Origin: Turneriella parva DSM 21527
GTDB taxonomy: Bacteria > Spirochaetota > Leptospiria > Turneriellales > Turneriellaceae
Assembly: GCF_000266885.1 (NCBI RefSeq)
Contig: NC_018020.1
Coordinates: 2,542,001-2,606,000 of the forward strand
Direction: 5' to 3'
Length of the DNA: 64,000 nt
Shown here piece by piece: positions 8,324-17,130 of this stretch (position 1 is its first letter; each line of letters begins with the position of its first letter). The notes beneath the pieces are model-generated. The model saw nothing but the letters and a program-made list of their open reading frames with translations, did not search any database and was not told where the DNA came from. The translations under genes were made by a program, and so were the position numbers.

Positions 8324-8860
8324 ATGAAAAAGATGATGATTCTGGTGGCTTTTTGCGCTGTGGCGGCGGGCGCCTGCAAAAAAAGTGTATCGGGCCAGAC
8401 CAGCCAGTGGACGCACAACCTGAAAGAACTCGATGAGGCAGTCACGCAGTACCCGGCGCTCAAGAACCTGCTGACGGCGAAAGCGACTGAAGCCAAGGCA
8501 ATATACGCCGAGGCGGAAAAAATCGGTGACGAAGAACAAAAGGCCGAGAAAATTGCTGCGGCGATCGCTAAGCTGAAAGAAAACCTGGGTATCGTGCTTG
8601 AAATCAAGTACAAACTTCAAGGCATTGACTCAACGGTCGAAAAAATTACAAAAGTGAAGACATCGAAAGACCGTGCGAACCGTGCGACCGCAGAAATCAA
8701 GGCAATCCGCGCTGAACAGGATTCTATCGAGAAAGCGATGAGTGCGCTGAAGCCGGCAACGGGCGAAGAGCTGAACGCGCAGGGCAAAGAACTTGTGAGC
8801 AAGCTGATTTCTCTCGGTGGCCGGGCCGACCGGGCTCTGAAACTCGTTAAAGGCAAATAA
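8324..8860 (+). CDS. Small helical lipoprotein, unknown
   Basis: 178 residues. A signal peptide with lipobox VAAGAC is followed by Lys/Glu/Ala-rich sequence that should form long helices or a coiled coil (ATEAKAIYAEAEKIGDEEQ, EIKAIRAEQDSIEKAM). A clear Shine-Dalgarno (AAGGAGA) stands 5 bases before the ATG. It opens a three-gene run with the S41 protease (3-base gap) and the amidase/beta-lactamase fusion, so a role in the cell wall or periplasm is likely. No family is recognised. Confidence 0.75.
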   Translation: MKKMMILVAFCAVAAGACKKSVSGQTSQWTHNLKELDEAVTQYPALKNLLTAKATEAKAIYAEAEKIGDEEQKAEKIAAAIAKLKENLGIVLEIKYKLQGIDSTVEKITKVKTSKDRANRATAEIKAIRAEQDSIEKAMSALKPATGEELNAQGKELVSKLISLGGRADRALKLVKGK

Positions 8861-8863
8861 GCG

Positions 8864-10384
8864 ATGAAGCAAATGCGGGCAATCGGGTACCATGTGCAGC
8901 GCGGGGCGCGCACGGCAGCCCGGTTGCTCGCGTTTGCCGCCTCATTCGCGGTACTTTATGCGGCCCGCGGCGACACAAACCGCGGGCAGGGCATCAGCGC
9001 TACGGCAGCACAGAGCGATTTCAAAATCATGAACAAGATATTCGCCGAGGCGCATGCCACTGCGTTCAGGCAAACTGGCACAGCAGAGCCGCCGGTTCTG
9101 TTTGATGAGAAAAAAAAGGTCAGCATACGCGATTTTGTGCTACGTGTGCTCGAACATTACCGGGGCCTGCACGTCGACCATACCGGGCTCGGCTTTTCGC
9201 CAGAGCTGATCGAAGAGCTGGGCCTTAAAACTGCACTTTTTCCTTTCCCGTTAAAATTCATCGAGGGTCGCGCTTTTGCCGATTGCGAGTACCTTGAACT
9301 GCGGCCGGGATCAGAAATTCTGCAGATTAACGGAAAGCCGATGCTTGAAATTCTGCAAAAGCTTGAGATGGCCGCGGGCATCAAAGACCCCGAAGGCCGC
9401 TGGGCAGATTACCGCATCGGTGAAGGTTTTTCTTTTATCTATTATATGGCGAATGGCGCCGCATCAGAATGGAAAATTCAATACAAGTCGGGTAACAGGC
9501 AGAAAGAGATTGTGGTCAACACTGCCGCTGCAGAGCCATCACCATTCGTGCCACGTAAGTCTGCGCTGAAAGCGCAGCACAGCCAACCCCTGTTCACAAT
9601 GTTCAATCCGTCGCTGAAAGCGGCGTACCTTGCCATCAATACCTTTATGCCAACCGGCAACCAGCTCGATACGATTGAAAGCTGGCACAATCACCTCAAC
9701 CTGCTACACCAGGAATCACGCGCAAAGGGAGTTGAAAATCTCGTGATCGATCTGCGAACCAACCGCGGCGGTGTGATGCTGTTTTCTGCCGCTGCGGCAA
9801 CGTGGTTTATCACGAAGCCGGTGGGCGACCGTAGCCGCAGCAGCGCCAGATCGCGTATTCTGCCGTATAAACAGTATGCTCAGGCGATTAATGGCATGGC
9901 GTCTACCGAGGCGATGCTGCGCGATACCGAAAATCATCTTCAAAAATCTTTTGCCGATAAAATGAAAGACGGTTACTTCGAAACACGCGCGACCGAAGCA
10001 AGGTTTCTCGAACTGACGCCGATAGAGCAGGCACACGCGTTCAAGAAGATCTATATTCTGACCGGGCCTGCGACCTATTCGGCTGCCGTCAATTTCGCCC
10101 GGCTCGTGCGCCTCGGCAATGAAAACGCGGTGATCGTGGGCGAAGAGACGGGCAGCCCGGGTGACGGGCACTCCGCTGAAATTTTACTCACTTACAAGCT
10201 GCCCGCTTCTGGTCTGCTCTTCGAGATACCTTTGGTCAAAGTGGCTTTTGCCCCACTTGTCGCAGGGCAAAAACCAGGGCGGGGACTCAAGCCTGACATC
10301 ACGGTCGTCGAAACTGCCGCAGACTTCGTCGCGGGCAAAGACACGGGCCTCAACGCCGTATCAGATCTAATGGACAAAAAGTGA
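8864..10384 (+). CDS. S41-family (C-terminal processing type) peptidase, secreted
   Basis: 506 residues. A basic N-terminus and hydrophobic stretch (ARLLAFAASFAVLYAARG) form a signal peptide. The S41 core shows LVIDLRTNRGG, the nucleophile region ILTGPATYSAA and the EETGSPGDGHS loop, as in tail-specific proteases that use a Ser/Lys dyad. A weak PDZ-like region (GSEILQINGKPMLEIL) precedes it. Such enzymes trim or degrade periplasmic proteins. The stop overlaps the next gene by GTGA, and the preceding lipoprotein ends 3 bases upstream. Confidence 0.82.
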   Translation: MKQMRAIGYHVQRGARTAARLLAFAASFAVLYAARGDTNRGQGISATAAQSDFKIMNKIFAEAHATAFRQTGTAEPPVLFDEKKKVSIRDFVLRVLEHYRGLHVDHTGLGFSPELIEELGLKTALFPFPLKFIEGRAFADCEYLELRPGSEILQINGKPMLEILQKLEMAAGIKDPEGRWADYRIGEGFSFIYYMANGAASEWKIQYKSGNRQKEIVVNTAAAEPSPFVPRKSALKAQHSQPLFTMFNPSLKAAYLAINTFMPTGNQLDTIESWHNHLNLLHQESRAKGVENLVIDLRTNRGGVMLFSAAAATWFITKPVGDRSRSSARSRILPYKQYAQAINGMASTEAMLRDTENHLQKSFADKMKDGYFETRATEARFLELTPIEQAHAFKKIYILTGPATYSAAVNFARLVRLGNENAVIVGEETGSPGDGHSAEILLTYKLPASGLLFEIPLVKVAFAPLVAGQKPGRGLKPDITVVETAADFVAGKDTGLNAVSDLMDKK

Positions 10385-12015
10385 AACGTTCAATTCTGTT
10401 CGTGTTGACGGCCGGGCTCTTTGCCTGCAGTACTGACCGCATTCGCGACAAGCCCATTTCTTTCTCAGAATGGCGCGTGCAGCAAACGCTCGCTTATGTT
10501 GAATCGCGTTATGGCGTGAAACAAGAATCACTCGAGATGCTGCCGGTGATGGTTGTCTCGCACTACACGGCCATGGACTCGCTTGATGTTTCGTTTAATT
10601 ACATGAACCATGAAGAGATGGAATCGGGCCGCAGCCAGCTCAAGAAAGCCGGCGGCGCAAATATCGCCGTGCACTTTCTCGTCGGCAAGGCGGGTGACAT
10701 TTACCGTCTCATGCCCGAGAATCATATCGGCAGGCATGCGATTGGCCTAAATCGCCATTCGATCGGCATTGAGAATGTCGGTAACGATGAAGCGTCACTC
10801 ACGACCGCTCAGGTTGAGGCGAATGAGCTGATCGTTCGCCGGCTGGTGCAGAAATTTCCCATTCGCTATCTGATCGGCCACTCAGAATACCGGCGCTTTG
10901 AAAACACCCCGATATGGGAAGAGGCCGACGAAACCTACCGCACCGAAAAGCATGACCCCGGTGAGTCATTCATGGCGGCGCTCAGGGGGCGCGTTGCCGA
11001 TCTTTCACTCAGAGAGCGCTATGACCGGTCAGAAATTGCTGCCCGTGTAGAGTTTACGCTCGCCGGTTATGCGAAGAAAGGTTTGTTTGCCGGCACGGCG
11101 CTCGTGGTCGACGACGGCAAGATCATCTACCGCGGAGCTTTCGGCAAAAACGCAGAAAGTGGCCAGCCACTCAAACCCGAAAACCGCGTGTATCTCGCTT
11201 CGGCGGCAAAACCGTTTACGGCATTGGCTGCGGCGATGCTCGAAGCAAAGGGAAAAATTTCTTACGAGTCACCGGTAGCGCCGTATTTTCCGCAGCTTGC
11301 GCACCTTTTGAAGGGCGTAAAACTGAAACATCTGCTTGCGCACACCTCAGGCCTGGAAGACTATTATAAGCTGGGCTTGCCGGCAGTTCCCTTCACGAAC
11401 CAGAATGCCCTGGCGCTGATTGCCGCGCAAAAACAGCCGCTTAACCCCGCGGGAAAAAAGTTCGTGTACGCAAATTCAAACTATATACTTATTGCTGAAA
11501 TAGTCGCGAGACTCGCTGGAATGCCATTTGCAGAATTTTTGAGATCCGAAATATTTGCGAAAGCTGAAATGACGGCGACCGATTTCGTCGTGAGTGCAAA
11601 GGCTGAAAATGCACCTGTGCCGGCGACTGATGCAGGGGGTAGGCTGTTCAGGTATGGCTACGCAACGGAAGGGCCGGGGGGGCTCTGCACGACAGTCGAC
11701 GACCTTGCGCGGTTTGATCTCGCGCTTTTCGGCAATAAGCTTCTGAAGCCGAGGTCGCAGGCAAAGCTTTTTAAGGCTCAGGCAGCTGTCGAGGCGCGGC
11801 AGAACCAGTATGCAATAGGGTGGTATGTATATCCCGATCGGGGAGTCGCTTACCACGACGGCAATTTCGGCGGTTACCACTCAATCAACTGGATAAACGC
11901 GAAGAAGAAGCAGGCAATTATTTTACTCGGCAACCGGCACACCGACAAGGTGCGCGAAATCACCTGGCACCTCGACCGCGCGCTGAACGGCCTCGAGGCC
12001 AAAAAACTCGATTAA
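10381..12015 (+). CDS. Lipoprotein fusing N-acetylmuramoyl-L-alanine amidase and beta-lactamase-type serine hydrolase domains
   Basis: 544 residues, GTG start inside the stop of the S41 gene. Lipobox LTAGLFAC. Residues about 50-200 are an Amidase_2 (AmpD/PGRP) domain: VSHYTA (H61), VHFLVG, IGHSE (H167) and HDPG (D192) match the zinc ligands. Residues about 225-530 are a class C-like beta-lactamase/penicillin-binding fold: SAAK (S274, K277), YAN (363-365) and a late HDG standing in for KTG. The first domain should cut the stem peptide from muramic acid; the second could be a DD-peptidase, an esterase or a D-amino acid peptidase. One secreted chain could thus act twice on muropeptides. Confidence 0.85.
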   Translation: MKRSILFVLTAGLFACSTDRIRDKPISFSEWRVQQTLAYVESRYGVKQESLEMLPVMVVSHYTAMDSLDVSFNYMNHEEMESGRSQLKKAGGANIAVHFLVGKAGDIYRLMPENHIGRHAIGLNRHSIGIENVGNDEASLTTAQVEANELIVRRLVQKFPIRYLIGHSEYRRFENTPIWEEADETYRTEKHDPGESFMAALRGRVADLSLRERYDRSEIAARVEFTLAGYAKKGLFAGTALVVDDGKIIYRGAFGKNAESGQPLKPENRVYLASAAKPFTALAAAMLEAKGKISYESPVAPYFPQLAHLLKGVKLKHLLAHTSGLEDYYKLGLPAVPFTNQNALALIAAQKQPLNPAGKKFVYANSNYILIAEIVARLAGMPFAEFLRSEIFAKAEMTATDFVVSAKAENAPVPATDAGGRLFRYGYATEGPGGLCTTVDDLARFDLALFGNKLLKPRSQAKLFKAQAAVEARQNQYAIGWYVYPDRGVAYHDGNFGGYHSINWINAKKKQAIILLGNRHTDKVREITWHLDRALNGLEAKKLD

Positions 12016-12029
12016 ATTATTTGTCGATC

Positions 12030-12058
12030 TGTCCAAGGTTTATTAAGTTCATTGGACA
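12030..12058. promoter_or_regulatory. Inverted repeat just upstream of the lipid operon (candidate operator)
   Basis: TGTCCAA (12030-12036) and TTGGACA (12052-12058) are perfect 7-bp arms 15 bases apart; the right arm touches the first ATG of the operon. A possible -35 box TTGTCG starts at 12021. Placement fits repression by the MerR-type photoreceptor encoded second in the operon, but no binding evidence exists. Confidence 0.4.
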
Positions 12059-13084
12059 ATGATCGATTCGCTTCTCGCCAAGGGGCTTTTGCCCGATTTT
12101 ATCATTCGCCGGGGCATTCGTATGCTGAACCGGCGCCGCCTCAAAGAAATCAGCGCACACAATATTGAGCTCGGTCAGGCCAAAGCAATGGCCCTCGTCG
12201 AGACACTGAGAAAATCTGAGATCGCGATTCTTACCGAGAAGGCAAACGAACAGCATTACGAAATTCCCGCAGAGTTTTTCGCGCTTGTTCTGGGCAAGAA
12301 CAGAAAATACAGCAGCTGCTATTATCCGACAGGCCGCGAATCACTCGACCAGGCTGAAGATCTGATGCTCGCAGAGACTGTCGCGATGGCGCGACTCGCA
12401 GATGGCCAAAATATTCTCGAACTCGGTTGTGGCTGGGGTTCGCTTTCGCTTTATATGGCGTCGAAGTTTCCCAAAGCGCGTATCACGGCGATCTCCAATT
12501 CGGCAAGCCAGAAGGCTTACATCGATTCTGAGGCAAAGCGGCGCGGCATAAAAAATCTGAAGATCATCACGGCGGATGTCAATCGTTTCAAGCCGGCGGC
12601 CTCGTTCGACCGTGTTGTTTCCGTTGAGATGTTCGAGCATATGCGCAACTACGATGAGCTGTTTGGGCGCATACGTTCATGGCTGAAGCCCAAAGGTATG
12701 CTTTTCGTGCACATCTTCACGCACCGCATGTTTCCCTATCTGTTCGAAGACAAGGCGAGCGACGACTGGATGTCGCGGTATTTCTTCTCGGGAGGCATTA
12801 TGCCCTCGAACCAGCTGTTTTCATATTTTTCGAAGGGTTTTAGCCTGAAGGAGCAGCGCATTTTCAAAGGCACGCACTACCATTTAACCAGCGAACACTG
12901 GCTGCAAAATATGGACAAGAACCGCAAGGCGATTGAGGGCATTTTCGCGAAAGTTTACGGCGAGGCAAACGTGACGCGTTGGATTAACTATTGGCGGGTT
13001 TTCTTTCTTGCGGTATCCGAGCTTTTCCGTGCCCGCGGCGGCGAAGAGTGGAACGTCAGTCACTACCTCTTTGAGAAGGCATGA
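12059..13084 (+). CDS. SAM-dependent methyltransferase of the cyclopropane fatty acid synthase superfamily
   Basis: 341 residues. The SAM site is ILELGCGWGSLSLYMA, followed by VEMFEHMRNYDELF and WLKPKGMLFVHIF. The N-terminal part (NEQHYEIPAEFF, CYYPTGRESLDQAE) resembles CFA-synthase relatives such as the coclaurine N-methyltransferase-like group rather than classical CFA synthase. It lies first in a seven-gene operon that has a second, classical CFA-type gene, so it most likely methylates an unsaturated acyl chain or a lipid-derived substrate. It overlaps the photoreceptor gene by 4 bases (ATGA). Confidence 0.85.
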   Translation: MIDSLLAKGLLPDFIIRRGIRMLNRRRLKEISAHNIELGQAKAMALVETLRKSEIAILTEKANEQHYEIPAEFFALVLGKNRKYSSCYYPTGRESLDQAEDLMLAETVAMARLADGQNILELGCGWGSLSLYMASKFPKARITAISNSASQKAYIDSEAKRRGIKNLKIITADVNRFKPAASFDRVVSVEMFEHMRNYDELFGRIRSWLKPKGMLFVHIFTHRMFPYLFEDKASDDWMSRYFFSGGIMPSNQLFSYFSKGFSLKEQRIFKGTHYHLTSEHWLQNMDKNRKAIEGIFAKVYGEANVTRWINYWRVFFLAVSELFRARGGEEWNVSHYLFEKA

Positions 13085-13869
13085 GACTAACCGCGAAAAA
13101 ACTCAGCGAACTCACTGGCGTGCCGGCGGCGAATATTCGCAAGTGGCGCGAGCGCTATTCGATTCTCGACCCACAGCGCGGCGACAACGGCTATCTGTAT
13201 TACACCTCTGAAGACTATCGTGTGGTGCTGGGTATTAACCGGCTGCTCGCCGATGGCAAGAAACTTGCGGGCATTATGCATCTGGGGCGCGGTAAACTGC
13301 TCGAGATCGCTCCGCAGGTTAACTACACAACCGAACAGATGCAGTTTTTAGAGAAGGTGATCGAAGGAAACTTCAGCGTTTTTTCGCAGCAGTACGACGA
13401 ATATCTGCAAACGCATTCGGTTGAATCGTTAGTACAGAAGAAAGTGCATCCGCAGACGGTTTTGGTAGGGCAGGCCTGGGAATCAGGCTTTATCACCGTC
13501 GCGACAGAACATGCTTTCACGCGCTGGGTTATGGGTTATCTCTCTCAGCTTGCGTTGCGGTTTACGCGCAAGAAGGGCGGCGACCGCCTGTTTGTCGCAT
13601 TTCCCGGTGATGCCCATGAACTCGGTGCGATGATGCACTTCGTACTCATGTCGGCTGAGGGACTCGGCGGAAAATTTTGCGGCGCGTTGCCTTTCGACAG
13701 GCTCTTCGAAGAGCTCAACCACGGCGACTACGAAGAGGTTCATGTTTCGGCGACGATTCCCAAATCACGCGAAGAAATCGATAAATTCGTCAGCGCGGTG
13801 CACAAGAAGTTTCCGCATATTAAGGTCAAAATCGGCGGTAGTGGCGCCAAGACAGCAGGTTCAAAATGA
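13081..13869 (+). CDS. MerR-type B12-binding light-sensing regulator (CarH/LitR family)
   Basis: 262 residues. N-terminal MerR winged helix (TAKKLSELTGVPAANIRKWRERY); residues about 85-165 form the helical cap and 166-255 the Rossmann cobalamin domain. In CarH, cap residues W131, V138, E141 and H142 and axial ligand H177 handle adenosylcobalamin; here W133, V140, E143 and H144 keep the same spacing (AWESGFITVATEH), and H179 sits in PGDAHELGAM. Members repress in the dark and release DNA when light breaks the Co-C bond. Lying second in the lipid operon, it probably controls that operon. Overlaps both neighbours by 4 bases. Confidence 0.85.
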   Translation: MRLTAKKLSELTGVPAANIRKWRERYSILDPQRGDNGYLYYTSEDYRVVLGINRLLADGKKLAGIMHLGRGKLLEIAPQVNYTTEQMQFLEKVIEGNFSVFSQQYDEYLQTHSVESLVQKKVHPQTVLVGQAWESGFITVATEHAFTRWVMGYLSQLALRFTRKKGGDRLFVAFPGDAHELGAMMHFVLMSAEGLGGKFCGALPFDRLFEELNHGDYEEVHVSATIPKSREEIDKFVSAVHKKFPHIKVKIGGSGAKTAGSK

Positions 13870-15119
13870 AAAAACTCGCAATCGTCGGCAGCGGGGTTGC
13901 CGGTCTTGGGGCGGCATGGCTTTTACGCGACAGATACGAGATCAGCATTTTTGAGGCGGGTTCATATGTCGGCGGCCATACCAACACATTTGACGTGCCG
14001 CTGCTCGGTGGGGGCACGCAGCCCGTAGATACAGGGTTTATTGTTTTTAACGAGCAGACCTACCCACACCTCTTGACACTTTTTCGTGACCTGGGCGTCG
14101 AATACGCGAACAGCGATATGTCGTTTGCCCACTACAACACGCTGACCGGGTTGCAGTGGTCGTCGCGCGGCCTTGCGGGGCTCTTTGCGCAGAGAAAGAA
14201 TCTGCTTTCGCCACGCTACTATAAATTCTTACTCGAAGCCAACCGCTTCAATACGCAATTGCCAAAAGATCTGGAGCGCGGGCGGGTAGATGGCTCATTT
14301 GGCGATTATCTGCGGCGAAACAAGTTTTCTGATTTTTTCATGCAGAACTACATCGTACCGATGACTGCGGCTGTGTGGTCGACCCCGCCCGATCGTATGC
14401 TGTCTTTTCCCGCGCGCACGTTCGCCCGTTTTTTTGTGAACCACGGTTTTTTAAGTCTGTACAGTGGTCTGCAATGGAAATACGTCGTGGGTGGCAGCCG
14501 CTCGTACGTGAAAAAGATACTCGCCGCGCATAAGGGCAAGGTACACCTGAACGAGCCAGTCAGCCGTGTCAGCGAAGCCGGCGGTAGGGTTGAGGTATTG
14601 ACCGCGAAAGGGCGGCACGAGTTCGATGCGGTATTGCTCGCCACGCACGCCGACCAGTCGCTGCGCATGCTGGCGAACCCCAGCGACGAGCAGAAGAGGC
14701 TGCTCTCTAAATTCAAATATGAGCAGAACCGTGCTGTATTGCACAGCGACGAGAATGTTCTGCAACCGATTAAAAAAACCTGGGCCTCGTGGAACTTTAA
14801 GCTCGGCAAGAATTCAGCCGGCGGGTTTAAATCGACAGTCGTTTATTACATGAACCTGCTGCAGAATATTCCCGGCCCGGTGAAATATTTCGTGTCGCTG
14901 AATGATTTTCAAATTATCGACCCCGCAAAGATCTACGCCACAATTGATTATGAGCACCCGCTCTTTGACGAGCAGACAGAGATAGCGCAAGCGCATTTGC
15001 CGCGACTCAACGAAACCGGTAATATTTTCTTCAGCGGCAGTTATTTTCGCTACGGCTTTCATGAAGATGCCTACATGTCAGCGGTAAATGCGGCCGAGGC
15101 AATTGCACGCAGGCTGTGA
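13866..15119 (+). CDS. FAD-dependent amine oxidase-like protein (COG2907)
   Basis: 417 residues. The N-terminal FAD site is LAIVGSGVAGLGAAWLL with EAGSYVGGHTNT; GGTQPVDTGFIVFNE is typical of the COG2907 group, and the C-terminal FFSGSYFRYGFHEDA holds the second FAD contact. COG2907 proteins are regularly found with DUF1365 and cyclopropane synthases, and relatives are implicated in oxidative modification of acyl chains. It overlaps the regulator by ATGA and is followed directly by DUF1365. Confidence 0.85.
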   Translation: MKKLAIVGSGVAGLGAAWLLRDRYEISIFEAGSYVGGHTNTFDVPLLGGGTQPVDTGFIVFNEQTYPHLLTLFRDLGVEYANSDMSFAHYNTLTGLQWSSRGLAGLFAQRKNLLSPRYYKFLLEANRFNTQLPKDLERGRVDGSFGDYLRRNKFSDFFMQNYIVPMTAAVWSTPPDRMLSFPARTFARFFVNHGFLSLYSGLQWKYVVGGSRSYVKKILAAHKGKVHLNEPVSRVSEAGGRVEVLTAKGRHEFDAVLLATHADQSLRMLANPSDEQKRLLSKFKYEQNRAVLHSDENVLQPIKKTWASWNFKLGKNSAGGFKSTVVYYMNLLQNIPGPVKYFVSLNDFQIIDPAKIYATIDYEHPLFDEQTEIAQAHLPRLNETGNIFFSGSYFRYGFHEDAYMSAVNAAEAIARRL

Positions 15120-15121
15120 GA

Positions 15122-15877
15122 ATGAAAGAAGGAGTTTATTCACTCGAAATCTTTCATGAGCGGCGAAAACCCGTGCCGCAGAAGTTCACGATCAGGGGCT
15201 ACATGCTCTTCGTCGACGTTTCGCGATTCGACAGTCGTGATGCCAGCAGGCTTTTGGGTTTCGACCGCCGCAGGTTGCACAGCTTCAGGCGCAGCGACTT
15301 TTCTTTGCTGCGCGATTCAAGCGAAACTTCCCGTGGCGCCGCGCTGGCATTTCTCAAAAAAGCGACGGGACTCACAGCAGACACCGTGATGCTGCTCGCT
15401 AACCCGGCAATCTTTGGTTACGTGTTTAATCCGGTGAGTTTCTTCTTTTGCTACCGCAATGGCGCCCATGTCGCGACGATCGTCGAGGTGAACAATACCT
15501 TTGGCCAGCAAAAACATTACCTGGTGCGGGCGGGTGAAAGATACAACGCGCAGAAAAACTTCTACGTTTCGCCTTTTATTTCGTCATTTCACCATTTCGC
15601 GATGCGGTTAGGTGCCCCTGCTGATCGCCTCTCGATCGGCATACACACGCAGAAAGAGGGCAAGGCCGAGCTGGTGGCTGAAATGCGTGGCACGCGCTCG
15701 CCGCTCACCGACCTGCAGCTGCTGGCGGCGTTTTTCAAATTTCCATTTTATACCGCGCGCGTAATCGTCATGATACACTGGTATGCCCTTCGCCTGATGC
15801 TGAAGGGTGTGCCGTTTTATCCGAAAGAAAATACCGACGCAGCATTGCTGCACGCAGATTTGAGGAGCTCGAAGTGA
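15122..15877 (+). CDS. DUF1365 family protein
   Basis: 251 residues with the DUF1365 hallmarks FGYVFNPVSFFFCY, IVEVNNTFGQQ and the conserved KNFYVSPF. In Rhodobacter sphaeroides DUF1365 genes belong to the singlet-oxygen (RpoE/ChrR) regulon, and the family travels with CFA synthases. Biochemical function is not firmly established. ATG 15122 is chosen; a GTG six bases upstream overlaps the previous stop and is also possible. The last 4 bases overlap the CFA synthase start (GTGA). Confidence 0.88.
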   Translation: MKEGVYSLEIFHERRKPVPQKFTIRGYMLFVDVSRFDSRDASRLLGFDRRRLHSFRRSDFSLLRDSSETSRGAALAFLKKATGLTADTVMLLANPAIFGYVFNPVSFFFCYRNGAHVATIVEVNNTFGQQKHYLVRAGERYNAQKNFYVSPFISSFHHFAMRLGAPADRLSIGIHTQKEGKAELVAEMRGTRSPLTDLQLLAAFFKFPFYTARVIVMIHWYALRLMLKGVPFYPKENTDAALLHADLRSSK

Positions 15878-17130
15878 CATTTTACAAGAAGCTGTTTCGC
15901 TATGGATTGTCCCGTATTCAGAAGGGTAGTCTGACGATTACCGAATCATTTGCAGGTGGTGAAACCTATTCGCTGCGTGGCAACCAACCCGGATACGAAG
16001 CCCAAATCACCGTGCAAGATCCCTATTTTTACAAGCACTGCGTACTCTATGGCGAAATCGGTTTTGGCGAAAGTTATGTTTCCGCGACCTGGCAGACGAC
16101 TGACCTGAATCTGACGCTGCGCTGGTTCGCAGACAATGCGCGACAGATGCCGGGATTTTCGGGATCATCAGCATCAACCTGGTTTTTGAACGTTCTCGGT
16201 TTTGTGAACCGTATAAAACATTTCTTCAGACCGAACACCATCAAGATCAGCAGAAAAAATATCGCTGAGCATTACGACATCGGCAACAGACTGTATGAAT
16301 TGATGCTGGGCAAAACCATGGCCTATTCGTGCGGTATTTTTCGTAAAGCCACTGACACGCTCGACGCCGCGCAAGAGCGCAAGTTTGAAACGATTTGCCA
16401 GAAGCTGCAGTTGCGAAAGGGCGATCATCTGCTCGAAATTGGCAGCGGCTGGGGTGGTTTCGCGATTTATGCAGCCCGCAAGTACGGCTGTCGCATTACG
16501 ACAATTACAATTTCTGAACAGCAGTTTATTTATGCTCAGCAGGCGATACGCAAAGCGCGCCTCGAGAAACTCATCGACCTCAGAATTTGTGACTACAGAA
16601 CGCTTGAAGGCCAGTTCGATAAAATCGTCTCGATTGAAATGGCAGAGGCAATTGGTTTCAAATATTTCGACACCTATTTCGGTAAGGTGGCCAGCCTGTT
16701 GAAGCCCGAAGGCCTCGCCGTTCTGCAATACATTACATTTCCCGAGTCGAGGTTCGAACAATATCTGAAGAATACCGATTTTTCACAGATTTATATTTTC
16801 CCGGGATCGTGCCTGCTGTCAAATCACGAGGTCATGAAATCGTTGCACCGTACATCAGATCTGTTGCTCAACGATCTTGAAACGATGGGCCAGCATTATT
16901 CAACGACGCTGCGCCGGTGGCGGCAGAACATCGAGAAGAACCGTAAAGAATTGCTCAAAATGGGGTACGATGAAAAGTTCTTACGCAAATGGGTCTATTA
17001 TCTCTGTTTTTGCGAGGCGGGTTTCGCCGAGCGTGCGATCAATGATGTACAGGTAGTCTTAGGGCGGGCAAATACAAAACAACTGGGGGATTACAATGGA
17101 CTGGTTGAACCTTATCTCGACAGGCTGTAA
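15874..17130 (+). CDS. Cyclopropane fatty acid synthase-type methyltransferase
   Basis: 418 residues, GTG start. The N-terminal domain (GSLTITESFAGGETYSL, YGEIGFGESYVSATWQTTDL) is the lipid-binding part of CFA synthases; the catalytic part has ISRKNIAEHYDIGNRLYELML, MAYSCGIF, LLEIGSGWGGFAIYA and VSIEMAEAIG. Bicarbonate-site-type residues (Glu/His/Tyr cluster around the C-terminal FCEAGF) are present. It transfers the SAM methyl group to cis-unsaturated phospholipid acyl chains, giving cyclopropane or methyl-branched chains. Its 3' end overlaps the next gene by 35 bases. Confidence 0.88.
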   Translation: MTFYKKLFRYGLSRIQKGSLTITESFAGGETYSLRGNQPGYEAQITVQDPYFYKHCVLYGEIGFGESYVSATWQTTDLNLTLRWFADNARQMPGFSGSSASTWFLNVLGFVNRIKHFFRPNTIKISRKNIAEHYDIGNRLYELMLGKTMAYSCGIFRKATDTLDAAQERKFETICQKLQLRKGDHLLEIGSGWGGFAIYAARKYGCRITTITISEQQFIYAQQAIRKARLEKLIDLRICDYRTLEGQFDKIVSIEMAEAIGFKYFDTYFGKVASLLKPEGLAVLQYITFPESRFEQYLKNTDFSQIYIFPGSCLLSNHEVMKSLHRTSDLLLNDLETMGQHYSTTLRRWRQNIEKNRKELLKMGYDEKFLRKWVYYLCFCEAGFAERAINDVQVVLGRANTKQLGDYNGLVEPYLDRL

